Assembly (NCBI RefSeq): GCF_020873875.1
Contig: NZ_JAHWGU010000029.1
Location: 1 to 64,000, forward strand
Length of the DNA: 64,000 nucleotides
Direction of reading: 5' to 3'
Origin: Actinoplanes sp. DH11
GTDB lineage: Bacteria > Actinomycetota > Actinomycetes > Mycobacteriales > Micromonosporaceae
Shown here: piece after piece, positions 8,560 through 19,000 of the stretch
How the letters are laid out: each line of letters opens with the position of its first letter
Numbering within the stretch: the first letter of the stretch is position 1
Program-made: the position numbers and the translations under genes
The notes under the pieces: generated by a model
The model's database searches: none
Told to the model about the DNA's origin: nothing
What the model saw: only the letters and a program-made list of their open reading frames with translations

Positions 8560-8744
8560 AACGAACCCCGTTCAACGAGTCGAAACACCTGTTGCGGCAG
8601 GACCGTAGTCCGCCCCGCCATAACGGCACCTTAAGAACGGCATCAATCCGGTCTCGGGCGATGACCGAACCGATATGCCGCGTCCGCGATCTCCGTCGCG
8701 CACACTGATCGGAGAGCCCCGGCCCCCGGCGAACGGAGACCTCC

Positions 8745-9887
8745 ATGCCCGGTCCGACCCGGCACCGCCGCCTCCTCGTCCTTCCCACGGCCGCCCTGGC
8801 GAGCCTGCTCGCCCTGCTGATCTCCCTGGTCACCCCGCCGGCATCGGCGGCGGCAACGCTGACCGTCGCGCAGGCGATAAACGGCCAGGGCGGCACGGGT
8901 ACGGTCACCGGTTACGTCGTCGGCCAGCCCACCACGGCGACGACCGTGCTGTTCGGCGGCTTCACCGGGGACACCGCGCTGGCGATCGCCGACAGCCGGA
9001 CCGAAACCAACACCAATGACATGCTGTACGTGCAGGTCAGCAGCCCGTACCGGGCGTCGTTCGGGCTGCTCACCAACCCGGGCCTGGTGGGCCGGGCGAT
9101 CACCGTGACCGGCACGCTCAGCGCGTACTTCTCGCATGCCGGCCTGAAGTCGCCCACCGCGATGAACGCCGGTCCCACAGGTGGCCCCACCGCCACGCCG
9201 GATTCCTATTACGCGGCCGCGACCGGCAAGTCCGGTGCCGCCCTGAAGAACGCCCTGCACACGATCATCTCGACGGGCGTGACGAAGCTGTCGTACGACG
9301 CCGTCTGGAACGCCCTCAAGGTGACCGACCAGGATCCGTCGAACGCGGCGAACGTGCGACTGCTCTACTCCGGGATCAGCCGGTCCAAGTCGCTGAACGG
9401 CGGGGCGGGCGGCAACTGGAACCGCGAGCACGTCTGGGCGCAGTCGCACGGCGACATCGGCACCAGCGCCGGACCCGGCACCGACCTGCACCACCTGCGC
9501 GCCGAGGACGTCACCGTCAACGCCACCCGCGGCAACAAGGACTTCGACAACGGCGGCAGCGCGGTCGCCGGTGCCGCCGGCAACTACACCGACGCCGACT
9601 CGTGGGAACCGCGCAGCGCCGTCAAGGACGACGTGGCCCGCATGATCTTCTACATGGCGGTGCGCTACCAGGGCACCGACGGCTTCGCCGACCTCGAGGT
9701 CAACGACGCGGTGAACAACGGCTCCCGGCCGTACCTGGGCCGGCTGTCGGTGCTCAAGCAGTGGCACGCCGCCGACCCGCCGGACGCCGCCGAGCGCAAC
9801 CGCAACCAGGTCATCTACACGTCGTACCAGCGCAACCGCAACCCGTTCATCGACCACCCGGAGTGGGTGCCCGCCGTCTTCGGCTGA
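8745..9887 (+). CDS. Secreted endonuclease I (EndA/NucM family) with N-terminal OB-like domain
   Basis: A 380-residue extracellular nuclease. A signal peptide ends near AAA37. Residues about 38-145 form a DUF6359/OB-fold-like domain (LTVAQAINGQGGTGTVTGYV). The endonuclease I domain follows, with the His-metal finger motif NREHVWAQSHG at 226-236 and the DLHHLRAEDVTVN stretch. The family cleaves DNA non-specifically with Mg2+ after export and is used for nutrient scavenging. GGAGACC precedes the ATG. Transcribed alone, convergent with the next gene, with a shared hairpin at its stop codon. Confidence 0.92.
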   Translation: MPGPTRHRRLLVLPTAALASLLALLISLVTPPASAAATLTVAQAINGQGGTGTVTGYVVGQPTTATTVLFGGFTGDTALAIADSRTETNTNDMLYVQVSSPYRASFGLLTNPGLVGRAITVTGTLSAYFSHAGLKSPTAMNAGPTGGPTATPDSYYAAATGKSGAALKNALHTIISTGVTKLSYDAVWNALKVTDQDPSNAANVRLLYSGISRSKSLNGGAGGNWNREHVWAQSHGDIGTSAGPGTDLHHLRAEDVTVNATRGNKDFDNGGSAVAGAAGNYTDADSWEPRSAVKDDVARMIFYMAVRYQGTDGFADLEVNDAVNNGSRPYLGRLSVLKQWHAADPPDAAERNRNQVIYTSYQRNRNPFIDHPEWVPAVFG

Positions 9888-9907
9888 CCGTTCTCAGTCG
9901 AAGACGG
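9874..9907. terminator. Bidirectional hairpin at convergent gene ends
   Basis: CCGTCTTCG (9874-9882) pairs with CGAAGACGG (9899-9907) across a 16-nt loop, spanning the nuclease stop codon. It lies between two convergent genes. No U-tract follows, as is common in actinobacteria. Confidence 0.45.
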
Positions 9908-9940
9908 TGATGTTCAGCGGGTCGCGCACGGCCACCCGAT

Positions 9941-10414
9941 TCAACGGCACCCACCGAGACGCGTTTCGATCCCGGTCGGAATCACGTAGGCGCAGTAGGT
10001 GTAGTACAACTGGCTCGATGCGATCTCGAACGCTGTGGTGGCGGCTCCGACGTGGCGCTCCGTCTTTATGTAGGTATTGCCATCGGCCACCCCGCCTTCG
10101 GTGTAGTCAGGAGACAGTCCGTCGTTGTACCTGATGACCGACCACACCCCCGTGACCCCCTGACCGGCGGGATTCCAGACCTTGACCTGCGTGGTCGTGT
10201 AGGAGGGGCCGGAAGGGCCACCCTCCCAGTAGATGCACACCCGGGCGATCGTGCCGCCGACATACTCCGAAGGATCGGCGTTCACGTTCCCGCAGCGCTC
10301 AGTGGCCGCCGCAGCCGGCGATGCCCCTGCCGCCACACCGGCGAAGGCCAGGACTACAGCGCTCACAACACCCGTCAGCCAGCGGGACATCGCGGACTTG
10401 CGTCCGTAAGCCAT
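9941..10414 (-). CDS. Secreted hypothetical protein
   Basis: 157 residues with a clear Sec signal peptide (RWLTGVVSAVVLAFAGVAAG, cleavage after AAA near residue 37). The mature part is about 120 residues, rich in Tyr, Thr and Gly, with three or four Cys (RCGNVN, ARVCIYW, YTYCAYV, LGGCR) that probably form disulfides. GAGGAGGA lies 3-4 nt before ATG 10414. It resembles small extracellular beta-sandwich proteins of actinomycetes, but no family or activity can be named. Confidence 0.7.
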   Translation of the reverse strand: MAYGRKSAMSRWLTGVVSAVVLAFAGVAAGASPAAAATERCGNVNADPSEYVGGTIARVCIYWEGGPSGPSYTTTQVKVWNPAGQGVTGVWSVIRYNDGLSPDYTEGGVADGNTYIKTERHVGAATTAFEIASSQLYYTYCAYVIPTGIETRLGGCR

Positions 10415-10443
10415 CGGTCCTCCTCAGGGAATCCGAAACATAA

Positions 10444-10463
10444 GAATCGACACTAGTCGATTC
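10444..10463. promoter_or_regulatory. Palindrome in the divergent region before the chemotaxis receptor
   Basis: GAATCGAC, a 4-nt centre, then GTCGATTC: perfect 8-bp arms between the divergent secreted-protein and chemotaxis-receptor genes. A CTCA tetramer 15-20 bp before it loosely resembles half of a flagellar sigma-factor promoter, but the match is weak. Candidate regulator site. Confidence 0.35.
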
Positions 10464-10658
10464 AGACCGGTCGCCACCGGACCTTGCATGCCAGTTGACG
10501 CGGAAAGCCCTCGATCAGATCTCGGCTTCGGCCGTCGTCCGGCGCCTAAGTTCCCGGCTGTGGCGGCCGATCAGACTGAGTCACCTCGGTACAGCTGGAC
10601 CAGGCTGTCCCCCGAGGAGTCGGGCAGCGTCCGCGAGACTGACGGAGGAATGGATCCC

Positions 10659-12287
10659 GTGCCGGCCGACCCCACCGCCCCGCCCGCCAAGGGCCTCGCG
10701 TTCACCCTCATCGCCAACCTTCGCGTGCAGACCAAGATCCTGTCGATTGTTGCTCTGCTCGCCGTCGTGGCGGCCGGATCCGGCCTGCTGGCGGTGTCAT
10801 CGATGCGCGAGCTCGCCGCGCAGAACACCCGCCTCGCCGAGTGGCAGAGCGGACCGGTCTACCTGCGTGGGCAGATCCACATCAAGCAGGTGGTCATCCG
10901 GCAGATCGTCGGCAACATGGCCGGCGTGCGGTCGCCGAAGGCCAAGGACGAGTGGGTCACGAAGCTGGCCGACAACGACACCGGGATCCAGAAGGTGATC
11001 GACCAGTTCGCGGCCACCGAAGGCGCTCGGATGCAGAACTGGCAGCCTTTCCTGACCCACTACGCGGCGTGGGTGAAGGCCCGGGACGAGCAGATCGTCC
11101 CGGCCGCGCTCGGCAACCGCGGCGGCACCGATTTCGAGAGGGTTCTGAACGAGGTCAGCGTCCCGCTGATCGCCGTCTTCGTGAAGGACCTGGACGCCCT
11201 CGAGGTGGAGCTGACGCAGCACGCGACCCGGCTCGCCGAGGACGCCGCCCGGGACGCCTCGGCCGGCACCCGCACGCTCGTCATCGCCCTCGGGGTTGGC
11301 CTGGTCGTCGCGCTGACGCTCGCCTTCGTCGTGGCCCGGGCGATCCGCCGGTCCGTGCAGCAGGTGAAGGCGTCGCTCGACGCGATGGCCGACGGCGACC
11401 TCGGTGTCCCCGCGGCCGTGGCCGGCACGGACGAGATCGGCATGATGGCGCAGTCCCTGGGGCGGGCGCAGAAGTCCCTGGGCGCCATGCTCGCCGGCGT
11501 CCGGCAGACCGCTCAGGAGGTCGCCGCGGCGGCCGACGGGCTGGCGCGGACGAGTACGCAGATCTCCGGCAGTGCCTCCGAGACCAGCACCCAGGCCGTG
11601 GCGGTGTCGGACGCGGCCTCCGACGTGACGCGCAACGTGCACACCGTCTCGGCCGGGTCGGAGGAGATGGGCGCGTCGATCCGCGAGATCGCCGAGAACG
11701 CGAACCGGGCCGCCGAGGTCGCCGGTGAAGCGGTCGCCGCGGCGGAGGCCACCAACCAGACCGTCACCAAACTCAGCGAGTCGTCCGCGGAGATCGGCAA
11801 CGTCATCAAGATGATCACCTCGATTGCCGAGCAGACGAACCTGCTGGCGTTGAACGCCACGATCGAGGCAGCCAGGGCCGGCGACGCCGGCAAGGGCTTC
11901 GCCGTCGTGGCCAGCGAGGTCAAGGATCTCGCCCAGGAGACGGCGCGAGCCACCAGCGACATCGGGGCCCGGGTCGCCGCCATCCAGGCCGACACCGCGA
12001 CCGCCATCGCCGCGATCGCCGGTATCTCCGACGTGATCGGCCGGATCAGCGACTACCAGACCACGATCGCCTCCGCGGTCGAGGAACAGACCGCGACGAC
12101 CAGTGAGATGAACCGCGGTGTCAGTGAGGCCGCCAGCGGTGTCGGTGACATCGCGGGGAGCATCACCGTTCTGGCCGCGGCGGCGCGACGCACCACGGAA
12201 GGCGTCACCGAGTCACAGCGGGCCACCGTGGAGCTGGCCCGGATGTCCGGTGATCTTCAGTCGCTGGTGGCCGGCTTCCGGATCTGA
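10659..12287 (+). CDS. Methyl-accepting chemotaxis protein
   Basis: A 542-residue transmembrane chemoreceptor. After a short cytoplasmic start come TM1 (ILSIVALLAVVAAGSGLLAV), a periplasmic-side four-helix-bundle sensor (about 50-200), TM2 (TLVIALGVGLVVALTLAFVV), a HAMP linker, and a long coiled-coil signalling domain with the hairpin NLLALNATIEAARAGDAGKG and GFAVVASEVKDLAQET that contacts CheA/CheW. GTG 10659 is preferred because GGAGG (10644-10648) is 10 nt away; ATG 10650 would leave only 1 nt. Its ligand is unknown. Presence of a receptor implies a chemotaxis system elsewhere in the genome and a motile stage. Confidence 0.93.
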   Translation: MPADPTAPPAKGLAFTLIANLRVQTKILSIVALLAVVAAGSGLLAVSSMRELAAQNTRLAEWQSGPVYLRGQIHIKQVVIRQIVGNMAGVRSPKAKDEWVTKLADNDTGIQKVIDQFAATEGARMQNWQPFLTHYAAWVKARDEQIVPAALGNRGGTDFERVLNEVSVPLIAVFVKDLDALEVELTQHATRLAEDAARDASAGTRTLVIALGVGLVVALTLAFVVARAIRRSVQQVKASLDAMADGDLGVPAAVAGTDEIGMMAQSLGRAQKSLGAMLAGVRQTAQEVAAAADGLARTSTQISGSASETSTQAVAVSDAASDVTRNVHTVSAGSEEMGASIREIAENANRAAEVAGEAVAAAEATNQTVTKLSESSAEIGNVIKMITSIAEQTNLLALNATIEAARAGDAGKGFAVVASEVKDLAQETARATSDIGARVAAIQADTATAIAAIAGISDVIGRISDYQTTIASAVEEQTATTSEMNRGVSEAASGVGDIAGSITVLAAAARRTTEGVTESQRATVELARMSGDLQSLVAGFRI

Positions 12288-12360
12288 CACCGGCAGCCAC
12301 TGACTTCAGAACCGAGGCGCTGAGGGACGCTCCGCCCACCGAGCGGCGGGCCCGCGCGGG

Positions 12361-13557
12361 TCAGCGCAGGAAGTCGGCGAGGCCGGTCAGGAACCGGTCC
12401 ACCTCGTCGGCGGTGTTGTAGGCGGCGAGGCCGACCCGCAGCGCCGGGTCGGGCAGCTTCAACGCGGTGAACGGCTCGTACGCGTAGAACGACCCCGCCG
12501 GCGCCAAGACGTCCCGCCCGGCCAGGTGCATCCGGGCGTCCTGGGCGTTGCGGCCCGCCAGGCTCAGCAGCGTCGTCGGGGTCCGGTCGGCGGCGCGCGA
12601 GTGCACCGTCACCGTCTCCCCCAACGCGCCCAGCCCCTGCTCCAGCCGGGCCAGCAGGCCGCTCTCGTGCTCGTGCACCGCCGCGAACGACCGGGCCAGC
12701 CGCTCCCGGCGGGCGGTGCCGGCGCCCGGCGCGATCGCGGCGAGGAAGTCGACGGCCGCGGTGGCGCCGGCGAGCATCTCGTACGGCAGGGTGCCGAACT
12801 CGAACCGTTCCGGCACGGCGTCGCTCGACGGCAGCAGCTTGTCCGGCCGCAAGCCTTCCAGCAACTCGGGTGCCGCGGCGAGCACCCCGCAGTGCGGGCC
12901 GAAGAACTTGTACGGCGAGCAGACGAAGAAGTCCGCGCCCAGCGCCGGCACGTCCACGAGCCGGTGTGCCGCGAAGTGCACCCCGTCGACGTAGACCAGC
13001 GCGCCCGCCTGGTGTGCCAGGTCGGCGATCCGGCGCACCGGCGGCACCGTGCCCAGCACGTTGGAGGCGGCGGTGACCGCGACGAGCCGGGTGCGCGGCG
13101 ACAGCGCCCGTTCGTAGGAGCCGAGGTCGAGCGACACGCCGTCGAGGTCGATCCAGCGGACTGTCACCCCGGCCCGCTCGGCCGCCTGGATCCACGGCCG
13201 CACGTTGCTGTCGTGTTCGAGGCGGCTGAGCACGATCTCGTCGCCGGGCTGCCACGCCTTGGCCAGGTGCCGGGAGAAGTCGTACGTCAGCTGGGTGGCG
13301 CTGCGGCCGTGCACCACGCCCTGCGCGGGCACGTTGAGCAGGTCGGCGTAGGCGGCGCGGAACTGCGCGACGAGGTCTTCGGCGTGGCGTTCGGAGGCGG
13401 TGCTCGTGCCGCGGATGGACAGCGGCCGCAGCATCGCCCCCGCGATGGCCTCGGCGACCGGGCGGGGTGTCTGGGTGCCGCCGGGCCCGTCGAAGTACGC
13501 GACGCCGTCGTCGAGGGCCGGGAAGTGGGCGCGCAGAGCCGCGGAGTCGATCACCAT
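12361..13557 (-). CDS. Class V aminotransferase, cysteine desulfurase-like
   Basis: A 398-residue PLP enzyme of the cysteine-desulfurase-like group. The N-terminal YFDGPGGTQTPRPV, the cofactor region VTAASNVLGTVPPV with YVDGVHFAAH, and the Schiff-base lysine in SPYKFFGPHCG are all in place. The usual catalytic-Cys loop of SufS/NifS before the C-terminal domain has no obvious equivalent (AGSFYAYEPF instead). It may therefore be a related lyase or transaminase rather than a sulfur donor. Convergent with the chemotaxis receptor. No sulfur-cluster genes nearby. Confidence 0.85.
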   Translation of the reverse strand: MVIDSAALRAHFPALDDGVAYFDGPGGTQTPRPVAEAIAGAMLRPLSIRGTSTASERHAEDLVAQFRAAYADLLNVPAQGVVHGRSATQLTYDFSRHLAKAWQPGDEIVLSRLEHDSNVRPWIQAAERAGVTVRWIDLDGVSLDLGSYERALSPRTRLVAVTAASNVLGTVPPVRRIADLAHQAGALVYVDGVHFAAHRLVDVPALGADFFVCSPYKFFGPHCGVLAAAPELLEGLRPDKLLPSSDAVPERFEFGTLPYEMLAGATAAVDFLAAIAPGAGTARRERLARSFAAVHEHESGLLARLEQGLGALGETVTVHSRAADRTPTTLLSLAGRNAQDARMHLAGRDVLAPAGSFYAYEPFTALKLPDPALRVGLAAYNTADEVDRFLTGLADFLR

Positions 13558-13598
13558 GCGGACAGTCTGCCCGCCGGGTTCCGCCGGCGATCACCGGG

Positions 13599-13636
13599 CA
13601 CCGGGCCGGCATCCTGGCGGGGATGCCGGCCCGGTG
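13599..13636 (-). terminator. Strong terminator of the laccase operon
   Basis: Perfect 15-bp stem CACCGGGCCGGCATC (13599-13613) / GATGCCGGCCCGGTG (13622-13636) with an 8-nt loop, starting 5 bp past the stop codon of the last operon gene. No U-tract. Confidence 0.8.
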
Positions 13637-13640
13637 CGGC

Positions 13641-14603
13641 TCACAGGTCGGCGGGACCGGCGACCCGGGCTTCCTGCACGGCCTCGGCGCGGCGGGCCCC
13701 GGCCTTGGCGGTGTCGTCGTCGCGGGTGACCTGCAAGCGGGCCGCGGACCGGGCGGCGGACGCGGCCGGAGCCGGGTCGGTGACGACGCCGCGGCGCACC
13801 CGGTTGGTGTCGGCGATCTTGGCGACCGGTGTGTTGCCGGTGGCGGTCAGCGCGCCGTCGATGATGTTGTCGTCGATGGTGACGCCGCCGGTGGTGCTGG
13901 TGACGCTGACGTCGCGACCCCAGAAGCCACCGGACGCGCACGAGTCGAGCGCGCCGTTCGGGCCGAGCTGCACGCCGCCCAGGTTGCCGGCGAAGGTCGC
14001 CTTGCCGCGCACCGAGCTGCCGCAGACGACGCTGCCGGTGGCGCTGTTGAGCACCGACAGCGTGCCGTCGACGAAGGAGTCGTGCACGTCGGTGTAGTAG
14101 GTGCCGGTGCTGGTCAGGTTGCCCTCGACCGAGGTGCGGTCCACCTGCACCTCCCCGGCCTGGGCGTTGACCGTGCCGGTGATGGTGCTGTCCTCGGCGT
14201 ACAGGAAGCTGTCGACGGTGGTGGAGCCCTTGGCACGGACGGTGACCGCCCCGCTGGTGGCGTCCTTCAGGAACACCCCGTAGCCCCCGGCGGCCAGCAC
14301 GACCGGGCCGGCGACCTCGGTGCTCGAGGCGTCGAAGTACCCGTTGCCGGCGATCCGGACGTCGCCGGCGAACCTGCCGCCACTGACGACCAGGTTGCCG
14401 CCGGCGGCGACGCTGACGTTGCCGGTGACGATCGTGCCGGTGAGCGCGCAGGACTCGCCGGCCGGGACGTACAGGTCGTTGGGCACGGTCACCGCGCCGC
14501 CGGTGCCGACGCAGTGGGTGACGAGCGCGGCGTTGGCGGCCGGGGCGGCGACGAACAGGCCGGCGAAGGAGAGGGTGGCCAGGACGGCGGTTCGTTTCAG
14601 CAT
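13641..14603 (-). CDS. Secreted right-handed beta-helix-like protein
   Basis: 320 residues. A signal peptide (MLKRTAVLATLSFAGLFVAA, cleavage after ANA) is followed by about 220 residues of short beta-strand repeats (GNVSVAAGGNLVVSGG, GDVRIAGNGYFDASS, GAVTVRAKGSTTVDS). These look like a bactofilin-like or pectate-lyase-like solenoid with no catalytic residues apparent. The last 45 residues are charged and probably disordered. GGGAG precedes the ATG. It begins 10 bp after the cupredoxin gene stops, so it is the last gene of the laccase operon. A structural or surface role is likely; an enzymatic role cannot be excluded. Confidence 0.75.
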   Translation of the reverse strand: MLKRTAVLATLSFAGLFVAAPAANAALVTHCVGTGGAVTVPNDLYVPAGESCALTGTIVTGNVSVAAGGNLVVSGGRFAGDVRIAGNGYFDASSTEVAGPVVLAAGGYGVFLKDATSGAVTVRAKGSTTVDSFLYAEDSTITGTVNAQAGEVQVDRTSVEGNLTSTGTYYTDVHDSFVDGTLSVLNSATGSVVCGSSVRGKATFAGNLGGVQLGPNGALDSCASGGFWGRDVSVTSTTGGVTIDDNIIDGALTATGNTPVAKIADTNRVRRGVVTDPAPAASAARSAARLQVTRDDDTAKAGARRAEAVQEARVAGPADL

Positions 14604-14613
14604 GGCGTACTCC

Positions 14614-16068
14614 CTAGTGAGAGGATCGGGCGGCCGCGCGGACGATCGCGCCCTGCTGCCGTTTGGTGAGTGCGCCGCGGGTGACGAGCGCGGCGGTGAC
14701 GGCTTCGACGTGCCGGACGAACGCGGCGTGGTCGGCGTAGTCGGCGTTCTCGGCGACCAGGTCGTTGACCGTGCAGCCGTTGCCGGTGTCGTCGTTGGGG
14801 ACGCCGGTGTCGAACCCGTCGATGATCACCGTGTCGCGGATGTCCGATCCCGGGCACGCGTCCTCGCCGGAGCCGGCCACCGTGAACGTCACCGACTTCT
14901 CCGGTGCCACGTTGCCGGTGGCGTCGGTGGCCCGGTACTTCACGCTGTGCGCGCCCGCGGCGGTGACCACGACGGGAGCGGAGTAGCGGGTCCAGGCGCC
15001 GCTGTCCAGGGCGTACTCGATGACGCCCGGCTCGGAGGAGGTCACGGTGACCGTCACCGTGGCGGTGCCGTCGCCGGCCACCTGGGCCGCGGTGACCGGG
15101 GGCGTGGTGTCCGGCTCGGGCGCCGCGACCACGGTGAAGTGCGACATCTGCTCGGCGGACGTGTTGCCGGCGTTGTCGCTCGCCCGGTAGTGCAGCATGT
15201 GCGCGCCGGGCGTGCTGATCACCACCGGGGACGTGTACGCCGTCCAGGTCCCGCCGTCGAGCTGGTACTCGATGCCTGCCACCCCGGACCCGGTGTCGGT
15301 GGCGCTGACGGTCGCGGTGACCGTCCCCACGTACGCCCCGGCGCTGTTCCGCGTGCCGGCGAGCTGGATCCGCGCCGTCGGCGGCGTGGTGTCCTCCGCC
15401 GGCCCGGACTCGACCACCGTGAAGGCCAGCGAACCCACCGCCGAGGTGTTGCCCGCCGCGTCCGTGGCCCGGTACCGCATCGTGTGCTCGCCCGCGGCGG
15501 TCACCGCGACCGGCCCGGTGTACGGCTGGAAGGCGCCGCTGTCGAGGGCGTACTCGATGGTGCCCGGTTCGGAGGAGGTCACCGTGACCGTCGCGGTCCC
15601 GACGTACGCCCCCTGGTCGTTCCGCGTGCCGGCGGCCTGAGCGCTCACCGTCGGCGCGGTGGTGTCCGGTTCGCCTCCCCCACCGGTCACCGTGAACTCG
15701 CCGACCATCGTGCCGTGCCCGGGGATGGCGCAGAAGTAGCGGTACTTGCCCGGGGTGAGCGTGACGGTGGCCTCGTGCCGGCCGCCGGTCGCGTCGAACG
15801 GGTTGGCCAGGATGTTCAGCGTGACGTCGTGGTTGTAGCCCGGCGTGGAGGTGTCGAAGGTCAGCGTGTGCGGCATGCCGGTGGTGTTGCCGGTCGCCTC
15901 ACTGTTCTCGAACACGATGGTGGTGGCACCGGCGGCGGCCGTGGCCGGCGCCGACTTGAAGCGGGTCACGTCGTTGTCGGCGGTCCAGGTCAGGGTCTGG
16001 GCCGCGGCCGCCGGCGCGGCGGGCGCCAGCAGCAGCAGGGCGGCCAGGATCAGCAGCAGTCTTCTCAC
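14614..16068 (-). CDS. Secreted cupredoxin with Ig-like repeats and a C-terminal module
   Basis: 484 residues from GTG 16068, which overlaps the upstream stop by 2 bp within GTGA. After the signal peptide, residues 24-130 form a plastocyanin-like fold with candidate copper ligands His67, Cys113, His118 and Met121 (CAIPGHGTM). Three roughly 85-residue Ig/chitobiase-C-terminal-like repeats follow (each with a variant of IEYALDSG and MRYRATDAAGNTS). A final 70-residue module (FDTGVPNDDTGNGCTVNDL, HAAFVRHV) also occurs in the large protein encoded just upstream. Likely an extracellular electron carrier or copper protein acting with the laccase of the same operon. No partner is proven. Confidence 0.82.
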   Translation of the reverse strand: MRRLLLILAALLLLAPAAPAAAAQTLTWTADNDVTRFKSAPATAAAGATTIVFENSEATGNTTGMPHTLTFDTSTPGYNHDVTLNILANPFDATGGRHEATVTLTPGKYRYFCAIPGHGTMVGEFTVTGGGGEPDTTAPTVSAQAAGTRNDQGAYVGTATVTVTSSEPGTIEYALDSGAFQPYTGPVAVTAAGEHTMRYRATDAAGNTSAVGSLAFTVVESGPAEDTTPPTARIQLAGTRNSAGAYVGTVTATVSATDTGSGVAGIEYQLDGGTWTAYTSPVVISTPGAHMLHYRASDNAGNTSAEQMSHFTVVAAPEPDTTPPVTAAQVAGDGTATVTVTVTSSEPGVIEYALDSGAWTRYSAPVVVTAAGAHSVKYRATDATGNVAPEKSVTFTVAGSGEDACPGSDIRDTVIIDGFDTGVPNDDTGNGCTVNDLVAENADYADHAAFVRHVEAVTAALVTRGALTKRQQGAIVRAAARSSH

Positions 16069-19000
16069 AGCGCACGCACCCGGATGTCGCGGAACTCGAC
16101 CAGGTCGGCGTCGCCGTGGTTCTGCAGGCCGATCAGGCCCTCGGTGAACTGCCGCAGGTCGGTGGGCGGGTCCCCGGCCCGCGAGGACTGCTTGCCGGGG
16201 GTGTTGTCGAACTCGTTGATGACGGTGCCGTTGCGGATGATCGTGTAGCGCTGGCCGACCACCTTGATCTCGTACGTGTTCCAGACGTTCTTGCCCGTCA
16301 CACCGGCCGCGCTCAGCGGGTTCGGGTCGAAGTTGTAGACCGAACCCGTCTTCTGCGGTTCCCCGGTCTCGCCGTCGTAGATCTGGATCTCGTGGCCGCA
16401 GTAGATCGCCACCCAGGCCTGCGAGGATCTGGCCGAGCCGGTGGTGCTGCACCCCTCGGGCCGCTGGTCCAGCGGGATCCGCGGGTCCGGGAAGCGGGTG
16501 AAGACCCCGCTGTTGCCCCGGGTGGTGCCCGGTGCGACGTCGCGGAACTGCAGGGTCAGCGAGAAGTCCTTGACGGGCTTGGTGTGGTAAAGCATGCCCA
16601 GGCCGCCGCTGGGTCGCAGGGACCCGTCCGGCTGCAGGGTGAACTGCCCGCTCGGCGCCTGCACCCAGTCCCGCAGCGACTCCGGTGTGCCGTTGAACAG
16701 CGACACGTAACCGGTGTGCCCGGGCCGGCCGATCGGCGAGGCCGCGGCGACCCTGGTCAGCGCGCCCGCCTCCCGGCCGTTGAGCACGCCGTCCTTCTGC
16801 AACCGGCCCGCGACCAGGTCGACGTGCCGGACGAACGCGTCGTGGGTGGACCACGTGCTCTCGTCGTCGATCAGGTCGTCGACGGTGCAGCCCTGCCCGA
16901 CGACCCGGTTGGCGACGCCGGTGTCGGAGGCGTCCAGGCGTACGGTGCCCGCCGGATCCGCCACCACGCAGCCGGCCGTGACGGTGGCCCGGACCACCGC
17001 GGTCGTCCCGTCGGCGTAGGTGACCGTCAGCGTGGCCTGGTATTCGCCGACCTTGGCGTAGGTGTGCCGCGGGTCGGCCTCGGTCGACGTCGCGCCGTCA
17101 CCGAAGTTCCACTGCCACTTCACCCCGCCCGAGCGCGAGCCGTTGAAGGCGACCGTGAGCGGCTTGTCCTGCACCGCCACCGCACTGGCGGCCGGGACCG
17201 GTGTCGCCGCCCCGCCCTGGTAGGTGATCCGGATCAGTTTCTGGTTCGGGTGCAGGCTGAAGAAGCCGCCCGCGTAGTCGAGCAGGTAGAGCGCCCCGTC
17301 CGGCCCGAACTTCGCGTCCATCCAGGACTGCAGCTGCGTCGCGCCGCCGCCGGCCGGGATGATCGTGCGCAGCGACTCGGCGAAGACCGGCGGCTTGCCC
17401 GGCTCACCGACCGTGACCGCGACCCGGTTCGCCGCGTTCGACTGGTCACCGAGGAACCACTTGTCGTTCCAGTACGACGGCCAGGCGACGGTGCTGGCCG
17501 GGTCCGCCAGCTCCCGGTGGTAGGTCGGGCCGGACATCACGGCCTGCCCGCCGCCGCGCAGGTACGGCTGGGTGTAGGTGGCGTCGGCGGCGTTGTACGT
17601 CGGGATGTCGCTGCCGGGCCGCTTCGGGAAGACCGGGCCGCCGCCGTCCGGCGCGTACCAGATCATGTTGTCCTTGATCGGCGGCAGGTCGACCAGGCCG
17701 GTGTTGCGGGGCGACTCGTTCTTCGGGTTGTCGCAGTCGTACCAGCCGGTGAGCACCGAGGCGTCGGTGTTGCTGCGGTCGCGGTACGGCTGCCGGTTGC
17801 CCATGCAGTACGGCCAGCCGTGGTTGCCGGCCTCCGTGATGATGGTGGCGGTCTCGTACTTGGCCGGCCCGAGCTCCGGGTTCGGCGCCGACGCGTCCGG
17901 TCCCACCCAGCCGGCGGTGAGCCACTGCGTCTCGGGGTCGATCTGCAGGCGGGAGATGTTGCGCACGCCCATCACGTAGATCTCCGGCCGGGTCTTCGCG
18001 GTGCCCGGCGGGAACAGGTTGCCCGGCGGGACGGTGTACGTGCCGTCCGGCTCCGGGTGAATCCTGATGATCTTGCCGTTGAGGTCGTTGGTGTTGCCGG
18101 AGGTGCGCCGCGCGTCCTGGAACGACAGACCGGCGTACTCGGCGGTCCAGTTGTTGCCGGAGTAACCGCTCGACCCCTGCGAGGAGTTGCTGTCGCCCGA
18201 GCCGACGTACAGGTTGCCCTTGGCGTCGAAGGCCATGCCGCCGCCCGCGTGGCAGCAGCTGTGGATCTGCACCGGCCACTGCAGCAGGTCCTTGCGGGTG
18301 CCCTGGTCGATCGTGCGCGCCGCGTGGTCGTAGGTGAAGCGGGACACCGTACGCTGGCCGATCCGTTTGGTCCGGTCGATGGACGCGTGCGGCATCCAGT
18401 AGACGTAGAGCCAGCCGTTGTCGGCGAACTTCGGGTCCGGGACGATGCCGAGCAGACCCTCCTCGTTCTTCACGAGTTCGTCGCCGCTGCCCCGGTTGCC
18501 CATCACCGGCAGCGTGGTGAGCAGTTTGACCTGCTTGCTGCCCGGGTCCCAGGCGTGGATGGTGCCGCAGCCCAGACCGACGTCCGGGTTGTCCCAGCTG
18601 ACCACCGGCCCGCTCGGGCAGGCCGCCTTGCCGACGTAGAACACCGTGCCGTCGGGCGCGATCGTCAGCCCGTGCGGTTCGCCGATCTGGTCGAGCTCAC
18701 CGGTCTTGTTCGCCGCGGTCAGCCGCTCCACCCTGTAGTTCGCGGCGATCGTGGCCTTGCAGTCGCCGCGCACGATGCCGCTGGTCCAGCCGAGCGCGCC
18801 GGCCAGGTGCTTGCGGAACGCGTCCTCGCCGTACGCCGCCTCGGTGTGTCCCATGCCGGTGTAGAAGGAGCGGCCGCCGTCGTAGTCACGGCACCACGAC
18901 ACCGGGTGGAACGGGCTGGTCTGGCCTTCGACCTGCGCCAGGGTGTGCACGGTGCCGATCGGGTTCGGGTCCCAGCCGTACCAGCGGTCCTCGCGCGCCA

